From NCBI GenBank assembly GCA_002441445.1, contig DJWC01000048.1, forward strand, positions 2,748 to 13,409: DNA of 10,662 bases, given 5' to 3'. Below, piece after piece: positions 4,622-10,662 of the stretch. The notes below the pieces were generated by a model. The model saw only the letters and a program-made list of their open reading frames with translations, was not told the DNA's origin and did not search any database. How positions within the stretch are numbered: position 1 is the first letter of the stretch; each line of letters begins with the position of its first letter. The DNA is from Pusillimonas sp. UBA6240. Its GTDB lineage: Bacteria > Pseudomonadota > Gammaproteobacteria > Burkholderiales > Burkholderiaceae_B. Both the position numbers and the translations under genes were made by a program.

Positions 4622-6592
4622 ATGCATACCCATACCAAAGCGCAAGATGACGCGTGGAAAATCACGCCGCAGCAATATGAAGCGACACGGCCGCCCATTT
4701 ATACCATTCCCCAGCCAGGTTCCCGGTATCTGACGATGCGTGATGGTTGCCGATTGGCGGTGGATATATACCTGCCCGGTGTGCCCGACCCTCTGGCCGC
4801 GCAAGACATGGACTGCGCCGTCTACCCGCCACGGGACGGCGCAAACACAATAATTCCTCGTCGCCATGCCACACTCGTCCTATTCACCCCTTACTACCGC
4901 CGCTTCAAGATGGCACCGGAAGGCCAGGGAGAGCCGGCGCCCAATATCGCTAAATTGCGCGATTATTTTGTGCCCCGCGGCTACGCCGTCGTCGTTATCG
5001 ATGTGCGTGGTACAGGCGCCAGCTTCGGCACGCGCGACAGCTTCCGTTCCCCTCGCGAACGCGAGGACAGCCGTGAAGTCATAGATTGGATCGTAGCTCA
5101 GCCGTGGTCCAACGGCGAAGTGGGAGCGACAGGCATCTCCTACTTGGGGGCCGCATCGGATTTTCTGGCCAGCGCCGGACATCCCGCCGTGCGGGCCATT
5201 GCGCCGCTATTTTCCGTCTGGGACACGTATACCGACAACTATTACCCCGGCGGCATCCAGCTCAAGGCTCTGACGCAGAGCTATGACGACCTGATGGTCG
5301 CGTTGGACCATGACCAGCGCCACTTGCTGCAACGCTTCGTCTATTACGCTAATCCCGACTTTCGCGGTCCTCAGCCAGTAGATGAAGATCCCGATGGAGA
5401 ATTGCTTAAGCAAGCCATCCACCAGCACATGAGCAACTTTCGCCAGACCGAGTTCATGCCCGAATTCCGTTTTCGCGAAGACCCCTTGCCCTATGATGCC
5501 AGCTTCAGCTCCGCCTCTTTCAGCCCTTACAGCGTCAGCAAAGGGATCCCCAAGGATGTCGCAGTATTGTCCGTATCGGGGTGGATGGATGGCGCAGGCT
5601 ATATGAACGCGGCCATTTCCCGCTTCCTCACCTTGTCGGATAACCCGCGCCACTTGCTCCTGGGCCCTTGGGATCACGGCGCGCGCATCGACATTTCCCC
5701 GTGGCGCAAGGAAGAGATGGCGGAAGCTTTATGGCTTCCAGAAGTGCTGCGTTTCTTCGACTATTACTTGCTGGGCATGGATAATGGGTTGGATGACGAG
5801 GAACCCATTCATTACTACGCGTTGCATGCCGAGCAATGGCGAGCTGCGTCGCAATGGCCGCCGCTCCCGGCATCCAGCACCTGCATATTGAGCCTGGATG
5901 GCCAGTCGAACCTGCGCCCAAATCTCTTGGAGCAAAAAGTCTTCCATCCGCACATCGACGCTGACCAGAAGGCCGAGGCATCGTCCCAGACGCTTTCATA
6001 TCAGGTCGACTTCAATATCGGGACAGGCAAAGGCACTCGCTATGAGCGCATAGCCGCTATCAATAGCACCGAGTACTATGCCGACTGGCAAGGCCGCGGG
6101 GAGGCCATGCTGAATTTCACGTCTCCGCCCTTGCTGGTTGATGCGGAGCTAACCGGCCACGCAGTGGTGGAGCTCTGGCTCAGCAGCAGCGAACCTGACG
6201 CCGCCCTATTCGTCTACCTGACTGAAGTCGAGGCGGACGGCAGAGAACGCTATGTCAGTGAAGGCCTGCTGCGCCTGCTGCATCGCAAGGAATCTCCTTG
6301 CCCCGACACTTATCGCAGCACTTGGCCATTTCGCAGTTTCAAGCGCGAGGACGCCGCTCCCATGATGCCCGGCGTTATGGAGCGGATACGACTCGCCATG
6401 CTTGCAACCTGCTGGAGGTTCTCCCGCGGCAGCCGCATCCGCCTATCGATTGCCGGATCGGATAAAGATCATTGCGGCCAAGTACCTCATGGCCGCCCTC
6501 CTTTGCTGAAGGTCGGAGTAAAAGGCGAGCTGACATCGCATATTCATCTTCCCTTGCGCTACGAGGCGGCGTCGCCGGCCCGGTCCTCCTAA
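4622..6592 (+). CDS. CocE/NonD family (peptidase S15-like) serine hydrolase
   Basis: This 656-residue protein has no signal peptide and is probably cytoplasmic. It belongs to the family of cocaine esterase, glutaryl-7-ACA acylase and X-Pro dipeptidyl-peptidase, which cleave acyl esters or amides. The N-terminal alpha/beta-hydrolase domain (about 35-385) starts at LTMRDGCRLAVDIYLP. It holds the oxyanion-hole tyrosine in FTPYYRRF (Y91 or Y92), VIDVRGTGASFG (125-136), the nucleophile elbow GATGISYLG (S173), the acid residue in SGWMDG (D323) and the histidine in LLGPWDHG (H352); the catalytic triad is thus complete. A helical cap lies around 200-310. The C-terminal half from about 395 is the jelly-roll PepX_C domain (TGHAVVELWLSSSEPDA at 511-527, GSRIRLSIAGSD at 603-614). 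The start has no ribosome site and an in-frame stop lies nine bases upstream (4610-4612), so ATG 4622 is the first possible ATG; the mRNA may be leaderless. It is much longer than small esterases but close to other NonD proteins (about 550-670). The substrate is unknown. Confidence 0.93.
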   Translation: MHTHTKAQDDAWKITPQQYEATRPPIYTIPQPGSRYLTMRDGCRLAVDIYLPGVPDPLAAQDMDCAVYPPRDGANTIIPRRHATLVLFTPYYRRFKMAPEGQGEPAPNIAKLRDYFVPRGYAVVVIDVRGTGASFGTRDSFRSPREREDSREVIDWIVAQPWSNGEVGATGISYLGAASDFLASAGHPAVRAIAPLFSVWDTYTDNYYPGGIQLKALTQSYDDLMVALDHDQRHLLQRFVYYANPDFRGPQPVDEDPDGELLKQAIHQHMSNFRQTEFMPEFRFREDPLPYDASFSSASFSPYSVSKGIPKDVAVLSVSGWMDGAGYMNAAISRFLTLSDNPRHLLLGPWDHGARIDISPWRKEEMAEALWLPEVLRFFDYYLLGMDNGLDDEEPIHYYALHAEQWRAASQWPPLPASSTCILSLDGQSNLRPNLLEQKVFHPHIDADQKAEASSQTLSYQVDFNIGTGKGTRYERIAAINSTEYYADWQGRGEAMLNFTSPPLLVDAELTGHAVVELWLSSSEPDAALFVYLTEVEADGRERYVSEGLLRLLHRKESPCPDTYRSTWPFRSFKREDAAPMMPGVMERIRLAMLATCWRFSRGSRIRLSIAGSDKDHCGQVPHGRPPLLKVGVKGELTSHIHLPLRYEAASPARSS

Positions 6593-7146
6593 CCTTCCGG
6601 ATAAATGACTTCGAGCACGTCCAGCTCGTCCACGCCCGCGGGTGTGCGCAGGGTAACGGTGTCGCCTTCGCGGGCCTTCAACAGGGCCCGCGCCACGGGG
6701 GATATCCAGCTTATGCGGCCCTGCAGCGGTTCGGCCTCGTCCACGCCCACAATGGTGACGCGGAATTCCTCCCCGGCCTTATCGGAATAGACCACGGTCG
6801 CGCCGAAGAAAATCTGATCCTTGTTCGGTTGCTGGGAAGGATCGACGACCTCGGCTTTTTCCAGCCGCTTGGTCAGGAAACGCATGCGCCGGTCGATTTC
6901 GCGCAGGCGCTTCTTGCCGTAGAGATAATCGCCGTTTTCCGAGCGGTCGCCGTTGGATGCCGCCCAGGACACGACCTGTACGACAGATGGACGCTCTTCG
7001 TTCATCAGATGCGCAAGCTCGGCGCGCAGGCGTTGATAGCCCTGCTTGGTCATGTAGTTCTTTGTGCCCGCCGGCAGACTCACCGCTTCCGGACCCAGAT
7101 CATCGTCATCATCGTCGTCCGATTCTTTGACAAATGCCTTGTTCAT
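6589..7146 (-). CDS. greB: Transcription elongation factor GreB
   Basis: GreB enters the secondary channel of RNA polymerase and stimulates cleavage of backtracked transcripts. The protein has 185 residues against 158 in E. coli. From TKQGYQRL (33-40) it aligns along its full length: an N-terminal coiled coil (about 35-100) with its tip NGDRSENGDY at 65-74, in which D67 and E70 match the catalytic D41 and E44 of E. coli GreB, then KKRLREIDRRMRFLTK (78-93) and the C-terminal FKBP-like domain (FFGATVVY to LEVIYPEG). The extra ~27 N-terminal residues contain seven aspartates in a row (10-16), which I recall from other Burkholderiales GreB proteins. The start ATG has CAGG nine bases upstream, and the extension makes this start the likely one. 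The stop codon interlocks with that of the hydrolase (4-base convergent overlap). It lies 65 bases after rnm on the same strand, so the two may be cotranscribed. Confidence 0.96.
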   Translation of the reverse strand: MNKAFVKESDDDDDDDLGPEAVSLPAGTKNYMTKQGYQRLRAELAHLMNEERPSVVQVVSWAASNGDRSENGDYLYGKKRLREIDRRMRFLTKRLEKAEVVDPSQQPNKDQIFFGATVVYSDKAGEEFRVTIVGVDEAEPLQGRISWISPVARALLKAREGDTVTLRTPAGVDELDVLEVIYPEG

Positions 7147-7211
7147 ATCATATCGCCTGCAAAACCGAAGTATCCAAATTGAACCATCCTGATGAGCTTA
7201 TGCTCCGGGCC

Positions 7212-8048
7212 CTAGATCCAGTCGTGCCAGATGGGTTTCAAATCAGCGGGCAAAGGCGGAAGCTCGCCCAGATCCAGCTTGCCCTCTTTGGGGCTGTGAA
7301 AGTCCGAGCCGCAAGATGCCAGAAAGCCGTAGCGCCGCGCCACGCGAGCGTATTCGGCGTACTGGTCCGCGGTATGGCTGCCGGTCACGACCTCGATCCC
7401 CGTGCCGCCCAGGTCCTTGAAGCAGTCGAAGAGCGCATCGAACTGCATGGGGCTGTAGTCATAGCGTCCGGGGTGGGCGATGGCCGCGCGCCCGCCCGCG
7501 GCGAGTATCCAGGCCACCGCCTGCTCCAGCGTGGCCCACTGCATCGGCACCGTCGCCGGCCCGCCGTCGCCCAGATACTTGTCGAATACCGCCTGCATGT
7601 TCTTGCAATAGCCTTTGTCCACCATAAAGCGCGCAAAGTGGGTGCGGCTGATCAGCAGCGGATTGCCGGCATAGGACAAAGCGCCTTCGTAGCTGCCGCT
7701 TATGCCAAGCTGTGATAGCTTGTCTGCCATGCGGCGCGCCCGCTCCATGCGGCCGCCCCGTATGGACGCCAGGCCGGCGCCAAGCGCGGCATTGTTCTCG
7801 TCCACATGCAGGCCCAGTATATGGACTGTCTGGCCGGCCCAGCTTACAGAAATTTCCACGCCGGCAATGAAGGGCATGCCCAATTCCGTTGCCGCCTGCC
7901 GGGCCGTGGCGATGCCCGCCAGCTCGTCGTGATCCGTCAAGGCCCACAGCTCCACACCGTTGGCGCTGGCGCGCAAGGCCAGTTGCGCCGGGTCCAGGAC
8001 GCCGTCGGATACAGTCGAATGACAATGCAGATCAGCTTTGATGGCCAT
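7212..8048 (-). CDS. rnm: PHP-domain nuclease/phosphatase Rnm (YciV, RNase AM-like)
   Basis: This is a metal-dependent phosphoesterase of the PHP family. E. coli YciV/Rnm is a 5'-3' exoribonuclease that trims rRNA 5' ends, and family members hydrolyse 3',5'-nucleotide bisphosphates; the exact activity here is inferred. The 278 residues carry the whole PHP metal-site set: KADLHCHSTVSDG (4-16; D6, H8, H10, D15), TDHDELAG (38-45; D39, H40), GVEIS (63-67; E65), VHILGL (76-81), RTHFAR (135-140), AHPGRY (191-196; H192) and CGSDFHSP (246-253; D249, H251). The length is normal. The start at 8048 places DLHCH at the usual distance from the N-terminus, but no Shine-Dalgarno sequence precedes it; the upstream bases are a T-run after a palindrome. 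It lies between an alpha/beta hydrolase gene (233 bases upstream) and greB. Confidence 0.93.
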   Translation of the reverse strand: MAIKADLHCHSTVSDGVLDPAQLALRASANGVELWALTDHDELAGIATARQAATELGMPFIAGVEISVSWAGQTVHILGLHVDENNAALGAGLASIRGGRMERARRMADKLSQLGISGSYEGALSYAGNPLLISRTHFARFMVDKGYCKNMQAVFDKYLGDGGPATVPMQWATLEQAVAWILAAGGRAAIAHPGRYDYSPMQFDALFDCFKDLGGTGIEVVTGSHTADQYAEYARVARRYGFLASCGSDFHSPKEGKLDLGELPPLPADLKPIWHDWI

Positions 8049-8056
8049 AGTAAAAA

Positions 8057-8066
8057 AACACGTGTT
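8057..8066. repeat. Perfect 10-base palindrome AACACGTGTT next to the rnm start
   Basis: The palindrome lies eight bases upstream of the rnm ATG, where a ribosome site would be expected, and its core is CACGTG. It could be an operator covering the start region or chance. On the minus strand it runs into TTTTTTT, but the possible stem is too short and AT-rich for an intrinsic terminator. Confidence 0.3.
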
Positions 8067-8184
8067 GAATCTGGATCGCCGCCGCCAGCGCCAGCGGCCT
8101 TGTTCGGGAGCGCCCAGGGGAACGCGCCGCCGTTAGGGGCGCTTGCCGCTTCCGGCGACTGCGGCCACATCCGAAAGCGCCCGG

Positions 8185-8200
8185 CGGGGCGCCGGCCCCG
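8185..8200. repeat. Short GC hairpin in the alpha/beta hydrolase-rnm gap
   Basis: CGGGGC-GCCG-GCCCCG can form a 6-bp stem of only G-C pairs with a 4-base loop. It lies about 80 bases after the hydrolase stop codon. No T-run follows on the minus strand (the next bases are ccgggcgctttcgg), so an intrinsic terminator is possible but weakly supported. Confidence 0.25.
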
Positions 8201-8281
8201 TTGAAACGCCCGCCGCAGGAGTGCCCGCCACGGGAACGACCGCCGACCTGAACGCCGCTCTTTGGGTCTAGTGTACGCCGC

Positions 8282-9226
8282 TCAAGCCAGCAGGAAGCGC
8301 TCGATCGGATCGATCTGGCTATCGCAGCGCAGAGTGGGCGCATGGCCCACGCCCGGCACCTCGTGCAAAGTGGCGCGGGGATTGCGCCGCAGCATGTCGC
8401 CGGCCGTTTCGGCCGTCAGAAGATCCGACAGCATGCCGCGCACGATCAGTATAGGCCCGCGGATACTTTCGTAAGCCGCCCACAGCATGTCTTCCGAGCT
8501 GCGTATCGATTCCGGCGTTTGCGCGGACATGGGTTGGGCGATGCGCAAGTCATAATGCTGCACCCATTGCCCGTCGACCTCGTTGAAGACATGCCTGGTC
8601 AGCGCTTCCCAGCCGGCCTCGTCGTGATCGCCAAAGCCCGCGGAAATGCTGCGCACATGCTCGACAGCCTGCTGGAAGGAATTGTATCGCACGGGCTTGC
8701 CGACATAATCCACTATGCGCTGCAGGCCGCTGAAGTTCAGTTGAGGGCCGATATCGTTGAGCACCACCTTGCCCAGCGGCACGCCACTGTCGGCGGGCAG
8801 CCCCAGCGCGCCGCGCGCGGGGCGCAGCACGGCCGATACGGCCAGCGTGCCCGCCAGGCCCATGCCGATCAAGCCGCCCATCGAGGTTCCCACCCAATCC
8901 AGGCGGCCGGGCCTGAGCCGGGCGATCAAGGTCAGCATGTCGGCGACATACTGCGGCACGACATAGCTTTTGGCATCGATCAGCCAGTCCGACTTGCCCC
9001 TGCCCACCACATCCGGGCAGACGACGCGGTAGTGGCTGGACAGGCGCGCCGCCAACTGGTCGAAATCGCGGCCGGAGCGCGTCAGGCCATGCACGCACAG
9101 CAAGACCTTGTCGTTGTCCGGATCGCCCCATTCCCAATAGGCCATGCGATGGGCGCCGGCGGGGCTGGCGCACATGACGAAATCAAGACGCGGTTGGGAA
9201 GGCGTGGGCGAGGTTGTGGCGCTCAT
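8282..9226 (-). CDS. Alpha/beta-fold hydrolase
   Basis: This 314-residue protein has no signal peptide and is probably a cytoplasmic serine hydrolase of unknown substrate. The fold is shown by the oxyanion motif LLCVHGLTRSGRDF (42-55), PDVVGRGKSD (71-80), the nucleophile elbow WVGTSMGG (111-118, S115), the acid residue in VRGMLSDLLT (D268) and the histidine in VPGVGHAPTL (H295). The catalytic triad is complete and the length is normal. A cap region lies around 155-250. Its place among rnm, greB and an E3 gene gives no clue to substrate, and I would not assign it to an esterase or haloalkane subtype. The ATG at 9226 lacks a strong ribosome site, but a good -10 hexamer (TACAAT) lies 34-39 bases upstream. 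The stop is followed by a 233-base gap before rnm. Confidence 0.9.
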   Translation of the reverse strand: MSATTSPTPSQPRLDFVMCASPAGAHRMAYWEWGDPDNDKVLLCVHGLTRSGRDFDQLAARLSSHYRVVCPDVVGRGKSDWLIDAKSYVVPQYVADMLTLIARLRPGRLDWVGTSMGGLIGMGLAGTLAVSAVLRPARGALGLPADSGVPLGKVVLNDIGPQLNFSGLQRIVDYVGKPVRYNSFQQAVEHVRSISAGFGDHDEAGWEALTRHVFNEVDGQWVQHYDLRIAQPMSAQTPESIRSSEDMLWAAYESIRGPILIVRGMLSDLLTAETAGDMLRRNPRATLHEVPGVGHAPTLRCDSQIDPIERFLLA

Positions 9227-9259
9227 CGATGATCAGCCAGAGAGTGGACGGAAACACGG

Positions 9260-9265
9260 ATTGTA
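9260..9265 (-). promoter_or_regulatory. Candidate -10 hexamer (TACAAT) of the alpha/beta hydrolase gene
   Basis: On the minus strand the sequence reads ggcTACAATccgtg, matching five of six bases of TATAAT, and would start transcription about 26 bases before the ATG at 9226. The -35 element at 17 bases spacing is poor, so the call rests on the -10 element and its position alone. Confidence 0.4.
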
Positions 9266-9308
9266 GCCGCAGCCCGCAGGCAAGACGATGCGCCCGATGA
9301 AAGGACCC

Positions 9309-9340
9309 GGCCTGGCGGCGGCAGGCTTGCGCCAGGCCGT
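9309..9340 (-). terminator. lpdA: Candidate terminator hairpin after the dihydrolipoyl dehydrogenase gene
   Basis: A perfect 10-bp GC-rich stem (9309-9318 with 9331-9340; core GGCCTGGCG/CGCCAGGCC) surrounds a 12-base loop, about 37 bases after the stop codon. On the minus strand it is followed by gggtcctttcatc, which is only weakly T-rich. A smaller stem, CCGCGC/GCGCGG at 9354-9359 and 9370-9375, and the palindrome TGGCCGGCCA at 9341-9350 lie between it and the stop codon. Termination is likely from the placement but not proven by a U-tract. Confidence 0.4.
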
Positions 9341-9376
9341 GGCCGGCCAGGACCGCGCGTTGATGCAAAGCGCGGC

Positions 9377-10662
9377 TTAGATGTGCAAGGATTGGCCCAG
9401 CGCCCGCAGCGCGGCTTCCTGAACGGCTTCGCCCAACGTGGGATGCGAATGGATGGTTCCCGCCACATCTTCCAGTCTGGCGCCCATCTCCAGCGATTGC
9501 GAAAACGCGGTGGCCAATTCGGAAACGCCCTGCCCCACGGCCTGCCATCCGACGATGAGATGATTGTCGCGCCTGGCCACGACGCGCACGAACCCATGGG
9601 CGGATTCCATCGTCAAGGCGCGGCCGTTGGCGGCAAACGGGAACTCGGCGCTCAGGCAATCCAGGCTGGCCTGCTGCGCCTGGGCCGGCGTGAGCCCCGC
9701 CACCGCGATCTCGGGATCCGTGAAGCAGACGGCGGGCACAGCCGCGGGGGTGTAGCGGCGCTGCTTGCCGGCCAGTATCTCGGCCACCACCACGCCCTGC
9801 GCCATGGCGCGATGGGCCAGCATGGGTTCGCCGGTCAGGTCGCCGATGGCCCATACCTGCCGCATGGAAGTGCGGCATTGATCGTCGATGCGCACCGCGG
9901 GCCCGTCCATGTCCAGCATCAAGCCCTCCAGGCCGTAGCCCGAAGTGCGCGGACGACGCCCAACCGCCACCAGCACCTGATCCGCGGCCATTTCCCGTTC
10001 CTTGCCATCGGCGCCGGATACGCGCAAGGCATCGCCGGCCTCGTTCATGCCCAAGACCTGGCAGGATAGATGCAGATCCATCCCCAATGCTTTCAAGGCG
10101 GCGGCCACCGGCTTGGCCAGATCGGCATCGTAGGCGGGCAGAATGCGGTCCTGCGCCTCGATGACGCTGACCTGCGCGCCCAGTTTGCGGTAAGCCATGC
10201 CCAATTCCAGGCCGATATAGCCGGCGCCGATCACCGCCAGCCGCCCGGGCAGGACGGCGGGGGACAAGGCTTCCGTGGACGAGATGACGCGGCCGCCGAA
10301 AGGCAGAAACGGCAGCGCCACGGGTTCGGACCCGGTCGCCAGCAACAGGTGTTCGCAGCTGATGCGCTGCCGCTTGCCGGAGCCGCCGGCGGGCGGTTCG
10401 ACCTCGATCGTCTTGCCGTCCAGAATCTGAGCGCGGCCCTTGATCACGGATACGCCGCTTTTCTTCAGCAAGCCCGCGACCCCGCCGGTCAGGCGCGCGA
10501 CGATGCCGCCCATCCACGCCACCGTTCGATGGATATCGATCGCCGCGGAGCCGGCGCTGATGCCCAGCGGCGAGCCTTGCGTATAGCGGGTCAGCTTGTG
10601 GAACTCGTCGGCGGCGTGGATCAGCGCTTTCGAGGGTATGCAGCCGATATTCAGGCAGGTGC
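9377..10662 (-). CDS. lpdA: Dihydrolipoyl dehydrogenase (E3), N-terminus cut by the right edge
   Basis: This FAD enzyme reoxidises the lipoyl groups of 2-oxoacid dehydrogenase or glycine-cleavage complexes using NAD. The frame is open to the edge; 427 residues are visible and about 40 (the first FAD-binding segment) are missing. The first visible codons encode TCLNIGCIPSKAL, the redox-active disulfide CxxxxC. After it come the FAD-domain motif LLLATGSEPV, the NAD-binding motif VIGAGYIGLELG, VLVAVGRRPRT, the second FAD motif VWAIGDLTGEPMLAHRA and the C-terminal dimer-interface domain, with the catalytic His-Glu pair in HSHPTLGEAV. The presence of LNIGCIPSK and of the His-Glu pair separates it from mercuric reductase and from glutathione reductase. 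Its specific complex cannot be told, because the partner E1/E2 genes are outside the window. Confidence 0.93.
   Translation of the reverse strand, partial: TCLNIGCIPSKALIHAADEFHKLTRYTQGSPLGISAGSAAIDIHRTVAWMGGIVARLTGGVAGLLKKSGVSVIKGRAQILDGKTIEVEPPAGGSGKRQRISCEHLLLATGSEPVALPFLPFGGRVISSTEALSPAVLPGRLAVIGAGYIGLELGMAYRKLGAQVSVIEAQDRILPAYDADLAKPVAAALKALGMDLHLSCQVLGMNEAGDALRVSGADGKEREMAADQVLVAVGRRPRTSGYGLEGLMLDMDGPAVRIDDQCRTSMRQVWAIGDLTGEPMLAHRAMAQGVVVAEILAGKQRRYTPAAVPAVCFTDPEIAVAGLTPAQAQQASLDCLSAEFPFAANGRALTMESAHGFVRVVARRDNHLIVGWQAVGQGVSELATAFSQSLEMGARLEDVAGTIHSHPTLGEAVQEAALRALGQSLHI

Larger units (their letters stand above)
8049..8281. other. GC-rich intergenic region before rnm
   Basis: These 233 bases separate two genes of the same strand and show no credible small gene. 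On the minus strand the region should hold the end of the hydrolase transcript and a possible rnm promoter. Visible structure is limited to a 6-bp GC hairpin at 8185-8200 and a 10-base palindrome at 8057-8066 followed, on the minus strand, by a run of Ts leading directly into the rnm start codon. I saw no convincing -35/-10 pair. Confidence 0.4.

Noticed and set aside
4539..4733. Small plus-strand frame (64 codons) starting inside the right arm of the long inverted repeat, a possible upstream peptide
   Set aside because: It has no ribosome site, overlaps the hydrolase start in another frame and its Pro/Arg-rich sequence looks like a shadow. The ATG seems to be just part of the repeat.
4358..4867. 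Minus-strand frame of 169 codons across the LysR start and the divergent promoter
   Set aside because: It covers the control region and the antisense of the hydrolase N-terminus, shows no domain, and the LysR frame beside it is certain.
6472..7182. Plus-strand open frame of 236 codons antisense to greB
   Set aside because: The GreB frame is conserved with its catalytic residues, and the antisense frame overlaps the hydrolase end in another frame without any recognisable domain.
8342..9232. Plus-strand open frame of 296 codons antisense to the alpha/beta hydrolase
   Set aside because: The minus-strand frame has a complete hydrolase triad and motifs; this one is rich in Gln, His, Ala and Arg and resembles nothing.
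9354..9375. Small stem CCGCGC/GCGCGG just after the lpdA stop as the main terminator
   Set aside because: Only 6 bp with a 10-base loop and no T-run; the 10-bp stem at 9309-9340 is the better candidate.
9183..10517. Minus-strand open frame of 444 codons overlapping lpdA in another frame
   Set aside because: The lpdA frame carries every E3 motif. This one is Arg/Gly-rich shadow, although it runs on past the lpdA stop.

Overview
The window looks like a chromosomal segment from a high-GC betaproteobacterium, most likely of the family Alcaligenaceae (Bordetella/Achromobacter/Pusillimonas type). Three things support this. There is a Bug-family periplasmic binding protein, a family greatly expanded in those genera. 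The GreB has an N-terminal extension with an acidic run, as I recall from Burkholderiales. The PurL, Rnm and lipoamide dehydrogenase sequences are typical of the group. The genus is an inference; no 16S or other marker is present.

Layout from left to right: the N-terminal 750-odd residues of PurL (minus strand, running off the left edge); a 265-base gap; a Bug-type solute-binding protein (plus); a convergent Nac-like LysR regulator (minus); a 196-base divergent control region; a CocE/NonD (peptidase S15-like) serine hydrolase (plus); then four minus-strand genes, read from the right edge inwards: a dihydrolipoyl dehydrogenase missing its N-terminus, an alpha/beta hydrolase, the PHP-family nuclease/phosphatase Rnm, and the transcript-cleavage factor GreB.

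The outer genes are housekeeping: purine synthesis, the 2-oxoacid dehydrogenase E3 subunit, RNA turnover and transcription elongation. The central block of about 4.1 kb (roughly 2400-6592) is by eye less GC-rich and encodes an accessory catabolic module: one binding protein, one regulator and one cytoplasmic acyl-ester/amide hydrolase. The likely logic is that the LysR protein senses a small molecule and controls the hydrolase divergently and perhaps the binding protein too. The substrate cannot be read from the sequence.

The most informative non-coding structure is in the two control regions of this module. Both contain a sequence of the form ATA-N9-TAT (a T-N11-A LysR-type box and the consensus published for enterobacterial Nac). 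The LysR/hydrolase intergenic region also has a perfect 12-bp inverted repeat whose arms lie 69 bases apart, plus an 8-bp tandem repeat. I found no mobile element, CRISPR array, tRNA or rRNA, and no gene set that amounts to a clearly new biological system. The control-region architecture is the part most worth following up.
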